A stretch of DNA of 32,489 bases from Amphritea sp. (GCA_025800245.1 JAOXSA010000006.1:1-32489); one strand, 5' to 3'. Positions 18,888 to 28,819 are shown, counted from the stretch's first letter. Program-made: numbers and translations. Notes: a model not told the origin generated them from the letters alone.

Positions 18888-20102
18888 ATGAAATTGCCAA
18901 TCTATTTTGACTACTCTGCTACCACGCCGGTTGATCCTCGTGTAGCGGAAAAGATGATTGAATGTCTGACCATTGAAGGTAATTTCGGTAACCCGGCTTC
19001 CCGTTCCCATCTGTATGGCTGGAAAGCTGAGGAAGCTGTTGAGACAGCGCGTCGTCAGGTCGCTGATCTGATCGGTGCTGATCCACGCGAGATTGTCTGG
19101 ACTTCTGGTGCAACTGAGTCTGATAACCTGGCAATCAAAGGTGTGGCGCATTTCTATCACAAGAAAGGCAAGCACATCATCACTTCTAAAATCGAGCACA
19201 AGGCGGTACTGGATACCTGCCGTCAGCTGGAGCGTGAAGGCTATGAAGTGACTTATCTGGATCCGGATGAGAACGGTATTATCCAGCCGCAAGCGGTTGC
19301 TGATGCGCTGCGTGAAGATACGATTCTGGTTTCATTGATGCACGTAAACAACGAGATCGGTGTGATTACCGATATCGCAGCAATCGGTGAAATTACCCGT
19401 GCCAATGGTGTGCTGTTCCACGTTGATGCTGCTCAGAGTGCGGGCAAGATTGATATTGATGTGGCGGCGATGAAGGTTGATCTGATCTCAATCTCTGCGC
19501 ACAAAATGTATGGCCCTAAAGGTATCGGCGTGCTGTACGTTCGTCGTAAGCCGCGTGTACGTCTGGAAGCGCAGATGCACGGTGGTGGTCACGAGCGCGG
19601 TATGCGTTCAGGTACTCTGGCAACTCACCAGATTGTAGGTATGGGTGAGGCTGCACGTATTGCTAAAGCTGAGATGTACGATGAAGAGAAGCGCGTGACT
19701 GCACTGCGTGAGCGTTTCTGGAAAGGTCTGGATGGCATGGAAGAGATCTATCTGAACGGTTCTGCTGATCAGCGTTACATCGGTAACATGAATGTCAGCT
19801 TCAACTATGTTGAGGGTGAGTCTCTGCTGATGTCTCTGAAGGATCTGGCAGTATCTTCAGGTTCGGCATGTACATCCGCCAGCCTGGAGCCGTCTTATGT
19901 GCTGCGTGCACTGGGTCTGAATGACGAGATGGCACACAGTTCCATTCGTTTCTCTATCGGTCGTTTCACGACTGAGCAGGATATTGACGAGGCGGTCGCT
20001 GAAATTCGTACCGCTGTAGATAAACTCCGCGAGCTGTCTCCACTGTGGGATATGTATAAAGACGGCGTTGATTTGAGCAAAGTTGAGTGGGTTCACCACT
20101 GA
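18888..20102 (+). CDS. iscS: Cysteine desulfurase IscS
   Basis: 404 residues from ATG 18888 ([14 protein letters not shown], as in E. coli); a GTG at 18867 would add 7 residues. GGAG lies 11 nt upstream. IscS is a PLP enzyme that converts cysteine to alanine and carries persulfide sulfur for Fe-S clusters, tRNA thiolation and cofactors. The PLP lysine is K206 in [12 protein letters not shown] and the persulfide cysteine is C328 in [14 protein letters not shown], both at E. coli numbering. HVDAAQSAG and NNEIG motifs are present. A short duplication (TGAGCACTG twice, 10 bp apart) starts at its stop codon, before iscU. Confidence 0.98.
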   Translation: MKLPIYFDYSATTPVDPRVAEKMIECLTIEGNFGNPASRSHLYGWKAEEAVETARRQVADLIGADPREIVWTSGATESDNLAIKGVAHFYHKKGKHIITSKIEHKAVLDTCRQLEREGYEVTYLDPDENGIIQPQAVADALREDTILVSLMHVNNEIGVITDIAAIGEITRANGVLFHVDAAQSAGKIDIDVAAMKVDLISISAHKMYGPKGIGVLYVRRKPRVRLEAQMHGGGHERGMRSGTLATHQIVGMGEAARIAKAEMYDEEKRVTALRERFWKGLDGMEEIYLNGSADQRYIGNMNVSFNYVEGESLLMSLKDLAVSSGSACTSASLEPSYVLRALGLNDEMAHSSIRFSIGRFTTEQDIDEAVAEIRTAVDKLRELSPLWDMYKDGVDLSKVEWVHH

Positions 20103-20133
20103 GCACTGGTGAGCACTGAGTGAGGAGGTCGTT

Positions 20134-20520
20134 ATGGCTTATAGTGAACAGGTTATTGATCATTACGAGAATCCGCGTAATGTCGGTAAAATGGATGATA
20201 AAGACGAAAATGTAGGCACAGGTATGGTCGGTGCACCAGCGTGTGGTGACGTTATGCGTCTGCAGATTAAAGTCAGCGACGAAGGCATCATCGAAGATGC
20301 TAAGTTCAAGACCTATGGTTGTGGTTCTGCGATTGCGTCCAGCTCACTGGTAACTGAGTGGGTTAAAGGCATGAGCCTGGATGAAGCTCAGGATCTTAAA
20401 AATACCAGGATTGCTGAAGAACTGGCTTTGCCGCCAGTAAAAATCCACTGCTCTGTACTGGCTGAGGATGCAATCAAGGCGGCCGTTGCTGACTACAAAG
20501 AGAAGCAGGACAAGAAGTAA
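20134..20520 (+). CDS. iscU: Fe-S cluster scaffold IscU
   Basis: 128 residues. IscU is the scaffold on which IscS sulfur and iron are assembled into 2Fe-2S clusters before HscA/HscB-driven transfer. Ligand cysteines C37, C63 and C106 and the modulating D39 are present, as is the HscA-recognition motif LPPVK (99-103). Strong GAGGAGG ribosome binding site. It lies in order between iscS and iscA. Confidence 0.98.
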   Translation: MAYSEQVIDHYENPRNVGKMDDKDENVGTGMVGAPACGDVMRLQIKVSDEGIIEDAKFKTYGCGSAIASSSLVTEWVKGMSLDEAQDLKNTRIAEELALPPVKIHCSVLAEDAIKAAVADYKEKQDKK

Positions 20521-20553
20521 TCGAGCTGGTAGGCTCCTGGAGTGTGTTGATTC

Positions 20554-20877
20554 ATGGCAATTACAATGACACCGGCTGCATCGCAGCACGTAACTAAGTA
20601 TCTTGAATCCCGCGGCCATGGCTACGGTATCCGTCTTGGGGTCCGTACCTCAGGCTGTTCCGGTATGGCTTATGTACTGGAATTTGTGGATGACGTGGCG
20701 GACGAGGATGAGGTATTTGATACCGAGGGTGTCAGAATTGTTATCGACCCCAAGAGCCTGCTGTATCTTGATGGTACAGAGCTGGACTTTGTTAAAGAAG
20801 GGCTGAACGAAGGCTTTAAGTTTAACAACCCGAACGTTAAGAACGAATGTGGTTGTGGCGAGAGCTTCAATATCTGA
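20554..20877 (+). CDS. iscA: A-type Fe-S carrier IscA
   Basis: 107 residues, the family length. IscA accepts clusters or iron and helps mature 4Fe-4S enzymes. The three conserved cysteines are C35 (GCSGMAY) and C99, C101 (ECGCGESF). Typical N-terminus [13 protein letters not shown]. The preceding TCCTGGAGTG provides a ribosome binding site. Within this window QueG and RlmN are plausible 4Fe-4S clients. Confidence 0.97.
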   Translation: MAITMTPAASQHVTKYLESRGHGYGIRLGVRTSGCSGMAYVLEFVDDVADEDEVFDTEGVRIVIDPKSLLYLDGTELDFVKEGLNEGFKFNNPNVKNECGCGESFNI

Positions 20878-20907
20878 TCCCTTTCTCCTTTACCTGCTGG
20901 TTCACAG

Positions 20908-21447
20908 ATGGATATCACCCAGAACTATTTTGAGTTTTTAGGTCTGCCCGTAGCATATCAGCTGGATCAGCAGGCGCTTTCAGAGCGGTCACGGGAGTTG
21001 CAGAAGACTCTGCACCCGGATCGTTTTGCTCACTTGTCTGATCGGGAGCGGCGCCTCTCGGTACAATACACTGCTTACCTGAATGAGGCGGTTGCTACCC
21101 TTAAGCATCCGTTGAGCCGTGCTCAGTATCTTCTGCACCTTGAAGGTGTTGATACTTTCTCGGAAAGCAGTGTTCAGCTTGATCCCATGTTTCTGATGCA
21201 GCAGATGGAGCTGCGAGAGTCGGTTGAATCTGTGCGTGATGCGGCAGACCCGGAAGCAGAGATCGATCAGCTGCAGTCAGAAGTTGAAGCGCAGATGCGT
21301 GAATTGCGCGGACAATTTGAAAGCTTTTATGAACAGGCTACCCCGTCGGCGTTTGAAGCCGCCGCCACAGTAGTCAGAAAAATGCAGTTTATTGATAAGC
21401 TGGGGCGTGAGGTTGATGCCCTGGAAGATCAACTTTTTGATGATTAA
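20908..21447 (+). CDS. hscB: Fe-S co-chaperone HscB (J protein)
   Basis: 179 residues. HscB is the J-domain partner that brings IscU to HscA and stimulates its ATPase. The J domain occupies about 1-75 with the HPD motif at 36-38 (TLHPDRF). The C-terminal three-helix IscU-binding domain follows (about 85-175). The order iscA-hscB-hscA is standard. Its stop is 6 bp before the hscA ATG. Confidence 0.97.
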   Translation: MDITQNYFEFLGLPVAYQLDQQALSERSRELQKTLHPDRFAHLSDRERRLSVQYTAYLNEAVATLKHPLSRAQYLLHLEGVDTFSESSVQLDPMFLMQQMELRESVESVRDAADPEAEIDQLQSEVEAQMRELRGQFESFYEQATPSAFEAAATVVRKMQFIDKLGREVDALEDQLFDD

Positions 21448-21453
21448 TTGTAT

Positions 21454-23328
21454 ATGGCACTTTTGCAGATAGCAGAACCGGGACAGAGTCCTGAACCCCA
21501 TCAGCGTAAACTGGCGGTAGGTATTGATCTGGGTACGACTAATTCGCTGGTTGCCACTGTGCGCAGTGGTGAGGCCGCGACGTTGCCGGATGAGTGTGGT
21601 AGTCATCTGTTGCCATCTGTAGTGCGTTATACCGACGCCGGGGTGATTGTTGGTCAGGCTGCGCTGGCGCAGGCTGCTGTAGATCCGTTCAATACTATCG
21701 TTTCTGTTAAGCGTCTTATGGGACGCGGTATCAGTGATCTGAAAGGGCTTCAGGGCGAGGCGGTTTATCGTTTTGCGGATACCGATGGCGGTATGCCTTA
21801 TCTGCAGACGGTGGCGGGTGATAAGAGTCCGGTTGAAATATCTGCTGAGATTCTGAAAACCCTACGTGCCCGTGCGTTGGCGACGCTTGATGGTGAGCTT
21901 GAGGGTGCGGTTATTACCGTGCCTGCGTACTTTGATGATGCTCAGCGTCAGGCAACAAAAGATGCCGCACAGCTGGCGGGTATTAAAGTCCTGCGTCTGC
22001 TGAATGAGCCAACCGCGGCTGCAGTTGCTTATGGCCTGGATGAGGGCGCTGAAGGTGTTATCGCGGTTTATGATCTCGGCGGTGGTACCTTCGACATCTC
22101 TATCCTGCGTTTGAATAAAGGTGTGTTTGAGGTGCTGTCGACCGGTGGTGACAGTGCGCTGGGTGGTGATGACTTCGATCTGGCGCTGGCGCAGTGGTTC
22201 CTGGAGCAGTTGGGCGGTACTGAAGTCGTTGCCGGTGAATCCCGTTATCTGACAGAAAAGGCCCGTTGGGTTAAAGAACAGCTGACCAGTCATGAACAGG
22301 TAGAAGTGGAATTGGTTCACGGCGGCAATGCGATAACTCTTGAGGTTGGCCGCGAGCAATTTGATCAGCTGGTTGATTCTCTGGTGTCAAAAACGATTCG
22401 TGCTTGTCGTCGCGCTCTGAAAGATGCGGGTGTCAGCGCTGAAGATGTGCAGGATGTCGTCATGGTGGGTGGCAGCACCCGGGTGCCGGTGGTGCGTCAG
22501 CGTGTTGAAGGATTCTTTGCTCGTCAGCCGCATATTGATATTGATCCTGATCGCGTGGTCGCAGTCGGTGCGGCGATTCAGGCGGATGTGCTGGCAGGTA
22601 ACAAGCCAGATAGTGAAATGCTGTTGCTGGACGTGCTGCCGCTATCGCTGGGTCTGGAAACCATGGGTGGTCTGGCTGAAAAAGTTATCCATCGGAATAC
22701 TTCTATTCCGGTCGCGCGGGCTCAGGAATTTACCACTTATCAGGATGGCCAGACAGCCATGATGATTCATGTGGTGCAGGGGGAGCGGGAGCTGGTTGAT
22801 GATTGCCGTTCTCTGGCTCAGTTTGTCCTGCGCGGTATTCCGCCAATGGCGGCTGGTGCGGCTAAGATCCGGGTGTCATTCCAGGTGGATGCCGATGGCT
22901 TGCTGAGTGTATCTGCTAAAGAGCTGTCGACCGGCGTAGAAAGTGAGATTCAGGTGAAGCCGTCATATGGCCTGGCGGATGATGAGATCGCGGAGATGCT
23001 TAAAGCGTCATACAGCTATGCTGAGGATGATATGCAGGCGCGCAATCTGCGTGAGCAGCAGGTAGAAGCCGATCGTCTGCTGCATTCGCTTGATCAGGCA
23101 TTGGATAATGATGGTGAGCAGTTACTTACCGCTGAAGAGATTAAGCATCTGCGTGAGCAAATGGCGATTTTGCTGGCGCTGCGTAACGGCGAGAATGCTG
23201 GTGCGATTGAGCAGGGTGTGCAGGTACTGGCTCAGGCCAGTGATTTCTTTGCTGCCCGTCGGATGGATCAGAGTATTAAGAGTGCGCTGAAAGGCCACAG
23301 TATTGATGAAATTGAGGGAGATGCCTGA
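21454..23328 (+). CDS. hscA: Fe-S assembly chaperone HscA (Hsp70)
   Basis: 624 residues from ATG 21454 ([12 protein letters not shown], as in E. coli MALLQISEPG); a TTG 6 bp upstream directly follows the hscB stop but is not needed. HscA is a specialised Hsp70 that binds the LPPVK motif of IscU and drives cluster release. Nucleotide-binding motifs: [37 protein letters not shown] and [12 protein letters not shown]. The substrate-binding domain starts at about 395 ([16 protein letters not shown]) and ends with a helical lid. The stop overlaps the fdx start (TGATG). Confidence 0.97.
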   Translation: MALLQIAEPGQSPEPHQRKLAVGIDLGTTNSLVATVRSGEAATLPDECGSHLLPSVVRYTDAGVIVGQAALAQAAVDPFNTIVSVKRLMGRGISDLKGLQGEAVYRFADTDGGMPYLQTVAGDKSPVEISAEILKTLRARALATLDGELEGAVITVPAYFDDAQRQATKDAAQLAGIKVLRLLNEPTAAAVAYGLDEGAEGVIAVYDLGGGTFDISILRLNKGVFEVLSTGGDSALGGDDFDLALAQWFLEQLGGTEVVAGESRYLTEKARWVKEQLTSHEQVEVELVHGGNAITLEVGREQFDQLVDSLVSKTIRACRRALKDAGVSAEDVQDVVMVGGSTRVPVVRQRVEGFFARQPHIDIDPDRVVAVGAAIQADVLAGNKPDSEMLLLDVLPLSLGLETMGGLAEKVIHRNTSIPVARAQEFTTYQDGQTAMMIHVVQGERELVDDCRSLAQFVLRGIPPMAAGAAKIRVSFQVDADGLLSVSAKELSTGVESEIQVKPSYGLADDEIAEMLKASYSYAEDDMQARNLREQQVEADRLLHSLDQALDNDGEQLLTAEEIKHLREQMAILLALRNGENAGAIEQGVQVLAQASDFFAARRMDQSIKSALKGHSIDEIEGDA

Positions 23329-23666
23329 TGCCGCAGATTATTTTTCTGCCCCATGAGGAGCTGTGCCCGGACGGTATGGTTATTGAGGCCGAGGCTGGCG
23401 AAACTATCTGTGACGCAGCGTTGCGTGAAGGTATAGAGATTGAACACGCCTGTGAGAAATCCTGTGCCTGTACTACCTGTCACGTTGTTGTTCGTGAAGG
23501 TTTTGACTCTCTGGAAGAGTCTGACGAGCTGGAAGACGATATGCTGGATAAAGCCTGGGGGCTGGAGCCTGAATCTCGTCTGAGTTGTCAGGCGGTGGTT
23601 GCTGAGGATGATCTGGTTGTTGAGATCCCTAAGTATACGATCAATCAGGTATCTGAACGTCACTGA
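23328..23666 (+). CDS. fdx: 2Fe-2S ferredoxin of the ISC system
   Basis: 112 residues. Adrenodoxin-type ferredoxin that supplies electrons for cluster assembly on IscU. Cluster cysteines are C42, C48, C51 (CEKSCACTTC) and C87; C46 is the extra conserved non-ligand cysteine. The sequence is strongly acidic, as expected. It is translationally coupled to hscA by TGATG. Confidence 0.97.
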   Translation: MPQIIFLPHEELCPDGMVIEAEAGETICDAALREGIEIEHACEKSCACTTCHVVVREGFDSLEESDELEDDMLDKAWGLEPESRLSCQAVVAEDDLVVEIPKYTINQVSERH

Positions 23667-23686
23667 GCGTGACCCGGAGGTGAGTG

Positions 23687-23881
23687 ATGAAATGGGTTGA
23701 TGTGTACGATATTGCGATCGAGCTGGATGAAAAGTTTCCGGATACTGATCCCCTGACAGTCAGCTTTCCTGACCTGTATGAGTGGGTGATGGCGCTGGAC
23801 GGCTTTGATGACGATCCGGATCGTTGCGGTGAAAAGGTCCTTGAAGCGATTCAGATGGCATGGATTGAAGAGCGGCAGTAA
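23687..23881 (+). CDS. iscX: Fe-S assembly protein IscX
   Basis: 64 residues. IscX is a small acidic protein that binds IscS and iron and tunes cluster assembly. The ATG at 23687 follows GGAGGTGAGTG at ideal distance; GTG 23684 is next to it but less likely. The E. coli pattern is clear: KWVDVYDIAIELDEKFPD, DPLTVSFPDLYEWV and the DDDP motif followed by EKVLEAIQMAW. Last gene of the isc operon; a terminator follows. Confidence 0.96.
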   Translation: MKWVDVYDIAIELDEKFPDTDPLTVSFPDLYEWVMALDGFDDDPDRCGEKVLEAIQMAWIEERQ

Positions 23882-23908
23882 ATTTTCTGTTACTGCATGA
23901 TCTGAATT

Positions 23909-23931
23909 AAGCCCGTTGATGCGGGCTTTTT
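23909..23931 (+). terminator. Rho-independent terminator after iscX
   Basis: Stem AAGCCCG (23909-23915), loop TTGATG, stem CGGGCTT (23922-23928), ending in five T (23927-23931). It closes the isc operon 28 bp after the iscX stop and separates it from ndk. Confidence 0.9.
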
Positions 23932-23969
23932 GCTGTCTGGAATATCTATTCACCCGGGTTTTGTTGGCG

Positions 23970-23975
23970 TATAAT
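23970..23975 (+). promoter_or_regulatory. -10 element of the likely ndk promoter
   Basis: A perfect TATAAT lies 52 bp before the ndk ATG and after the isc terminator. The -35 is poor (TTCACC at 15 bp or ATTCAC at 16 bp). Confidence 0.55.
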
Positions 23976-24027
23976 TACGCGTTTTATTTTATTGGTGTCC
24001 TGACAAATTTAAGAGGATTAATAGCTC

Positions 24028-24435
24028 ATGGCTATCGAACGTACTTTTTCTATCATCAAGCCAGACGCAGTAGCGAAAAACGTTATTGGTAAAATCGTTT
24101 CTCGTTTCGAGTCCAACGGTCTGAAAATCGTTGAAATGCAGCTGAAACAGCTGTCTCGTGAAGAAGCTGAAGGTTTCTATGCTGAGCACAAAGAGCGTCC
24201 TTTCTTCGGTGATCTGGTTGAGTTCATGACCTCTGGTCCTGTTGTTGTTCAGGTTCTGGAAGGTGAGAACGCTATCGCTCTGAACCGTGAACTGATGGGT
24301 GCGACTAACCCACAGGAAGCGGCTGAAGGTACTATCCGTCGTGACTTTGCTCAGTCTATCGACGCGAACGCTGTACACGGTTCTGATTCCCCTGCTTCTG
24401 CAGAGCGCGAAATCGCTTACTTCTTCGGTAAGTAA
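24028..24435 (+). CDS. ndk: Nucleoside diphosphate kinase
   Basis: 135 residues. Ndk transfers the gamma phosphate of ATP to other NDPs through a phosphohistidine. The active site is H117 in NAVHGSDS, with FSIIKPDAV near the N-terminus and REIAYFF near the end. The protein stops at FFGK, about 6-8 residues earlier than E. coli or Pseudomonas Ndk, so the short C-terminal tail that contacts a neighbouring subunit is missing. AAGAGGATTA precedes the ATG. Codon use is strongly biased, suggesting high expression. A very stable UUCG hairpin follows the stop. Confidence 0.97.
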
Positions 24436-24443
24436 TCCCCTGC

Positions 24444-24463
24444 GGGCCACCTTCGGGTGGCCC
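24444..24463 (+). terminator. UUCG-capped hairpin between ndk and rlmN
   Basis: GGGCCACC (24444-24451), TTCG, GGTGGCCC (24456-24463): a perfect 8-bp GC-rich stem with the ultrastable cUUCGg loop. Only a weak T stretch follows (GTCATTTC), so it may attenuate transcription or protect the ndk mRNA 3' end rather than terminate fully. Confidence 0.6.
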
Positions 24464-24489
24464 GTCATTTCATGAAAGTTGAGATCGAT

Positions 24490-25623
24490 ATGACAGAGTC
24501 CACAAACAAACCTAACCTACTCGGATACTCACCGAAGAAACTGGAAGAGTTCTTTGTGAGTATTGGCGAAAAGCCGTTCCGTGCCACACAGGTTCTGAAA
24601 TGGATGCATCAGTTCGGTGCCAGCAGCTTTGATGAAATGACCAATATCAGCAAGGCGCTGCGCCAGAAGCTGAGCGAAGTGGCGGAGATTCGTGAGCCAG
24701 AAGTGATGGTTCAGAATATCTCTAAAGACGGTACCCGGAAGTGGGTTATCAAGCTGGATGGCGGCTCTGCTGTCGAAGCAGTACTGATTCCGGAAAATGG
24801 TCGTGCGACTCTGTGTGTTTCATCACAGATTGGTTGTTCTCTGGATTGCAGTTTTTGTTCAACCGGTAAACAGGGTTTTAACCGCAACCTGAGTGCAGCT
24901 GAAATTATTGGTCAGGTGCGCGTTGCGATCCGTTCCTTCGGTCCGTTTGACCCGTCGGGTGACCGTCGGGTGACTAACGTCGTTCTGATGGGAATGGGTG
25001 AGCCACTGATGAACTTCGATAATGTTGTCGATGCTATTCAGTTGATGATGGAAGATAACGCTTATGGTCTGTCTAAGCGTCGGGTGACCCTGAGTACGGC
25101 AGGTGTGGTTCCGCAACTGGATAAACTTCGTGAAGTCACTGACGTTTCACTGGCAATCTCTCTGCATGCTCCGACCGATGAGCTGCGTGATCAGCTGGTA
25201 CCGATCAATAAACGCTATCCTATTGATCAGTTAGTTGATGCCTGTAACCGTTACATGGAAAGCCTGAACGATAAGCGGGTAATTACTGTCGAATATACGC
25301 TGATTGCCGGCATTAATGATCATCCAAGTCAGGCTAAGCAGCTGGTAAAACTGCTTAAGCGTTTACCCTGCAAGCTAAACCTAATACCATTTAATCCATT
25401 CCCGAATTCGGATTACCGTCGCCCGAGCGAAGATGCGATTCAGGCATTTAAGATGGTGATGGTTAAAGCCGGGATTGTAACGACTGTCCGACGTACCCGC
25501 GGTGATGATGTGGATGCCGCTTGTGGGCAGTTGGTGGGGCAGGTAATGGACCGTACCCGCCGCAGTGAAAAATATATTCCACTCAAAGATGAAAGCGCAG
25601 TACGAAACGGTACAGGACGTTAA
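24490..25623 (+). CDS. rlmN: Dual-specificity rRNA/tRNA methyltransferase RlmN
   Basis: 377 residues from ATG 24490. RlmN is a radical SAM enzyme that methylates C2 of A2503 in 23S rRNA and A37 in some tRNAs. The 4Fe-4S motif is C116-x3-C120-x2-C123 ([12 protein letters not shown]). GMGEPLMN, the [18 protein letters not shown] stretch and the C-terminal catalytic Cys region ([15 protein letters not shown]) are present. The start is uncertain: ATG 24472 adds 6 residues, and a GTG at 24457 lies inside the UUCG hairpin and is unlikely. ATG 24490 aligns best with the E. coli N-terminus. Confidence 0.96.
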   Translation: MTESTNKPNLLGYSPKKLEEFFVSIGEKPFRATQVLKWMHQFGASSFDEMTNISKALRQKLSEVAEIREPEVMVQNISKDGTRKWVIKLDGGSAVEAVLIPENGRATLCVSSQIGCSLDCSFCSTGKQGFNRNLSAAEIIGQVRVAIRSFGPFDPSGDRRVTNVVLMGMGEPLMNFDNVVDAIQLMMEDNAYGLSKRRVTLSTAGVVPQLDKLREVTDVSLAISLHAPTDELRDQLVPINKRYPIDQLVDACNRYMESLNDKRVITVEYTLIAGINDHPSQAKQLVKLLKRLPCKLNLIPFNPFPNSDYRRPSEDAIQAFKMVMVKAGIVTTVRRTRGDDVDAACGQLVGQVMDRTRRSEKYIPLKDESAVRNGTGR

Positions 25624-25695
25624 CATCTTGCGTTAGATTGTTCGGTTGGTAGCCAGAGGCTTGCCGTAATCCATTCCCATCAGGAGAAAGTTGGG

Positions 25696-26454
25696 TTGAA
25701 AGGTTTTCTGATCATTCTGTTTGGTTTGATTCTGGTCGGGTGCGGCGGGCAGGAAGTCCGTCCCCAGGGACAGGATGAAAGTGCGGCTCAGGCGTATACC
25801 CAGTTAGGCATGCAGTATCTGCGCAGTGGTGATACTGCGAATGCCAAGAGTGCATTCCAGCGAGCACAGGAGTTGGCACCGGATATTCTGGCAGCCTATA
25901 ACGGTCTGGCACTGGTGTTTCAGTTAGAAGACGAACCTGAGCTTGCCGAAACATATTTTAAGAAAGCCCTGAAAAAAGCACCGGACAGCGCCATGTTGCA
26001 CAACAACTATGGCGCTTTTCTGTTTAATTCTGAGCGTTATCCGGAAGCCTGTCGGGAACTGGCACGGGCGACCGAAGATCCATTCTATAATCTGCGCGAT
26101 CAGGCCTTTGAAAACCTGGGGCGGTGTTATCAGTTAATTAATCGACCTGATGCTGCGGAACACGCACTGAAGCGCAGCCTTAAACTGAATTCGCAGCGAC
26201 CGTTTGCCACGCTTGAGCTGGCTAAGGTGTTGTTTGAACAAGGTAAACTGGATCAGGCGGAAGAGTACTTCGAGCAGTATGGTGAGCTGGTCGATAGTAA
26301 GCAGGTTGAACACAACGCGACCAGCCTCTGGCTGGGGGTGCAGATTTCACGCATGAAAAATGATGCTCTTAACGCCGCAACCTACGGCCTGATTCTGAAG
26401 AGCATGTATCCGGATTCTGAAGAGTACAAGAAGTATAAGGAGTCAACTCCGTGA
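25696..26454 (+). CDS. pilF: Type IV pilus biogenesis lipoprotein PilF / PilW (TPR)
   Basis: 252 residues. PilF is an outer-membrane lipoprotein that pilots the secretin PilQ into multimers. The signal peptide MKGFLIILFGLILVGC ends in lipobox LVGC (lipidated C16). About six TPR motifs follow (AYTQLGMQYLRSGDTANAKSAF onward, about 30-240). The start is TTG at 25696 after GGAG; no ATG gives the signal peptide. The stop overlaps the rodZ start by 4 bp (GTGA). Position after rlmN is conserved in pilus-bearing gammaproteobacteria; other pil genes are not in this window. Confidence 0.93.
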   Translation: MKGFLIILFGLILVGCGGQEVRPQGQDESAAQAYTQLGMQYLRSGDTANAKSAFQRAQELAPDILAAYNGLALVFQLEDEPELAETYFKKALKKAPDSAMLHNNYGAFLFNSERYPEACRELARATEDPFYNLRDQAFENLGRCYQLINRPDAAEHALKRSLKLNSQRPFATLELAKVLFEQGKLDQAEEYFEQYGELVDSKQVEHNATSLWLGVQISRMKNDALNAATYGLILKSMYPDSEEYKKYKESTP

Positions 26455-27482
26455 GTAATGAGAAGTCTCAGAGTGTTGATCAGGAAGAGCAGGGATTAGC
26501 GTTTCCGGTAGGAGAGCTGATTGCTGCCCGAGAGGCCGCCGGTTTATCGCAAAAAGATGTGGCTCGTGACCTGCGTTTGTCAGAAAAATATATCGAAGCT
26601 ATCGAAACTGCTGACTTTGCAGCGTTGCCCAGCATGGTGTTTGCGCGGGGCTATGTGCGTTCGTATACCAAGCTGTTACAGCTGGATATGGACCGTTATC
26701 TGTCGATTTTTGATGAGGTTTATGGTCAGGGGCGTCCTTCAAGGGAGTATGCCGGTGTCAGTGGCATAGAGCCGCAGGCGCGTCTTGGCGATCCAATGGT
26801 TAAATGGACGACCCGGATTTTTATCCTGGTTGTTATTGCAGCCAGTATCTGGTGGTGGAAGACCCAGCAGGGCAATGATCAGTTGGCGCCAGAGCTGGTA
26901 TCCAGTCCAGCCGTTGAAGTGCAGGCGGTTGATGGCAGCACGGTGGTGGTTGAGCCTGAAGTTGTTGTTGATAGCAATCCGGTGATTGTGCCGGTTTCTG
27001 TGGTCGATAGTGCCGTGGCTGATACGCAGCCGGCTGAATCTGTTGTTGAGACGGCAAGCGCAGAAGCATCTGTTACAGAAACTACAGAGCAGGAGTCTTC
27101 AGCTGAGCCAGAAGTCACCCTTGCGGCGGTAGTTGAGGAGACAGTACAGCCAGAGGCAGAGGTTGCTGTAGCGACTGTTGTTGAAACGGCGGTGGTTACG
27201 GAAGTTACTGAGGAATCATCATCAGCGGCTGATGTTGGTCGTCTGCAGGTTAGCTTTACTGAGGAGTGCTGGGTCAGCGTACTGGATCGTAACGGTGAAG
27301 TGCTGGCTAAACGAGTTAAGCCTGCTGGCAGTAAGCTGGATGTATCAGGTCCGTTGCCGATGAAGGTGCTGTTGGGTAATGCCTCGGCAGTACAGGAAGT
27401 ATTGTTTAATGGTGCGCCGGTTTCGATTGAAAATGTCAGCCGTGCCAATGTAGTTCGTATGTCTCTGCCGATGGCTCAATAA
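26451..27482 (+). CDS. rodZ: Cytoskeletal protein RodZ
   Basis: 343 residues. RodZ is a bitopic inner-membrane protein that anchors MreB filaments and links them to the elongation machinery. An N-terminal helix-turn-helix domain spans about 20-90 (LIAAREAAGLSQKDVARDLRLSEKYIEAIE). One membrane segment lies at about 120-137 (ending IWWWK). A periplasmic low-complexity linker rich in Val, Glu, Ala, Ser and Thr covers about 140-260. A C-terminal DUF4115 domain starts at about 262 (LQVSFTEECWVSVLD). The start is GTG 26451, overlapping the pilF stop. In most relatives ispG follows; here hisS follows after 36 bp. Confidence 0.94.
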   Translation: MSNEKSQSVDQEEQGLAFPVGELIAAREAAGLSQKDVARDLRLSEKYIEAIETADFAALPSMVFARGYVRSYTKLLQLDMDRYLSIFDEVYGQGRPSREYAGVSGIEPQARLGDPMVKWTTRIFILVVIAASIWWWKTQQGNDQLAPELVSSPAVEVQAVDGSTVVVEPEVVVDSNPVIVPVSVVDSAVADTQPAESVVETASAEASVTETTEQESSAEPEVTLAAVVEETVQPEAEVAVATVVETAVVTEVTEESSSAADVGRLQVSFTEECWVSVLDRNGEVLAKRVKPAGSKLDVSGPLPMKVLLGNASAVQEVLFNGAPVSIENVSRANVVRMSLPMAQ

Positions 27483-27518
27483 GCCCGGCAGATAGAATCA
27501 AGAGTTAAGGTAAGAAAC

Positions 27519-28787
27519 GTGGCCAAAATTAAAGCCATTCGTGGGATGAACGACATACTGCCTGAGCAGACTCCGGTCTGGCAGTATCTGGAATCGAGTG
27601 TTAAGTCAGTTCTGGCAGCCTATGGGTATAGCGAAATCCGGATGCCGATCGTTGAACAGACTGATCTGTTCAAGCGTTCTATCGGTGAAGTAACCGATAT
27701 CGTTGAAAAAGAGATGTATACCTTTGAGGACCGTAACGGCGAAAGCCTGACTCTGCGTCCTGAAGGGACTGCCAGCTGTGTGCGTGCCGGTGAAGAGCAT
27801 GGCTTGCTGTTCAATCAGACTCAGCGGTTGTGGTACCAGGGGCCGATGTTCCGTTACGAAAAACCGCAAAAGGGTCGCTATCGTCAGTTTCATCAGATCG
27901 GTGTCGAAACCTTTGGTATGGCTACTGCGGATATCGATGCTGAAGTCATCATGCTCAGCGCACGTCTGTGGAAACAACTGGGTATTCTGGATTCAGTTAC
28001 ACTGCAGCTGAACTCACTGGGCAGTAACGAAGCCCGGGCAGAGTATAAAGATGCGCTGGTGACTTATCTTTCAGCACATAAAGATCAGCTTGATGAAGAC
28101 AGCCAGCGACGACTGGAAACTAATCCTCTGCGAATTCTGGACAGTAAGGATGCTCAGACTCAGTCTCTGCTGGATGATGCGCCGGTTCTGTCTGAATACC
28201 TGGATGAAGAATCCCGCGAGCACTTTGCAGACCTGTGTGAAATGCTTGATCAGGCAGGTATCGCTTATGAGCTGAATCCGCGCCTTGTACGCGGTCTGGA
28301 TTATTACTGTAAAACCGTTTTTGAATGGGTAACTGATAAGCTCGGTGCTCAGGGAACCGTCTGTGCCGGTGGCCGCTACGATGGTCTGGTTAAGCAGTTA
28401 GGCGGACGTCCGACACCTGCCGTGGGTTTTGCAATGGGTGTTGAACGCCTGATTCTGTTGTTGGAGACTCTGGATGTTGTTCCGGAAACGGTAAAACAGC
28501 CATTTGATCTTTATCTGGCAGCGGAACAAAAAGGTATTCAGAAGCGTCTGATTGTACTGGCTGATCAGCTGCGTGATGCAGTGCCGGGTATGCGTATCCG
28601 TGTTCACTGTAGTGGCCTTAAGAATATCAGTAGTAAAGCCCGTCAGACCGGCGCTACCTGGGTGATGCTGGTGCGTGAAGAAAATCAGTCACTGCTGGCG
28701 AACCTGTGGTATAACTCTGAACCGGTTTTTGATATCACCGAAGATCGTATTGTTGAACTGCTGCTGCAGCAGTGGCAGCAGAATTAA
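27519..28787 (+). CDS. hisS: Histidyl-tRNA synthetase
   Basis: 422 residues, class II synthetase that charges tRNA-His. N-terminal [11 protein letters not shown], motif 2 ([20 protein letters not shown]), the histidine-specific [13 protein letters not shown], and motif 3 ([13 protein letters not shown]...[11 protein letters not shown]) are present, followed by the anticodon-binding domain (about 330-422). The GTG start at 27519 (after AAGGTAAG) gives the normal N-terminus [12 protein letters not shown]. It is the catalytic counterpart of the paralogue hisZ in this window. Confidence 0.98.
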   Translation: MAKIKAIRGMNDILPEQTPVWQYLESSVKSVLAAYGYSEIRMPIVEQTDLFKRSIGEVTDIVEKEMYTFEDRNGESLTLRPEGTASCVRAGEEHGLLFNQTQRLWYQGPMFRYEKPQKGRYRQFHQIGVETFGMATADIDAEVIMLSARLWKQLGILDSVTLQLNSLGSNEARAEYKDALVTYLSAHKDQLDEDSQRRLETNPLRILDSKDAQTQSLLDDAPVLSEYLDEESREHFADLCEMLDQAGIAYELNPRLVRGLDYYCKTVFEWVTDKLGAQGTVCAGGRYDGLVKQLGGRPTPAVGFAMGVERLILLLETLDVVPETVKQPFDLYLAAEQKGIQKRLIVLADQLRDAVPGMRIRVHCSGLKNISSKARQTGATWVMLVREENQSLLANLWYNSEPVFDITEDRIVELLLQQWQQN

Positions 28788-28819
28788 TTTTTCAGTCAGA
28801 CAGCGACTAGGAGTAAGTT

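Noticed and set aside
24457-24489. Upstream GTG start for rlmN
   Set aside because: It lies in the 3' arm of the UUCG hairpin with no ribosome binding site; ATG 24490 aligns with the family.
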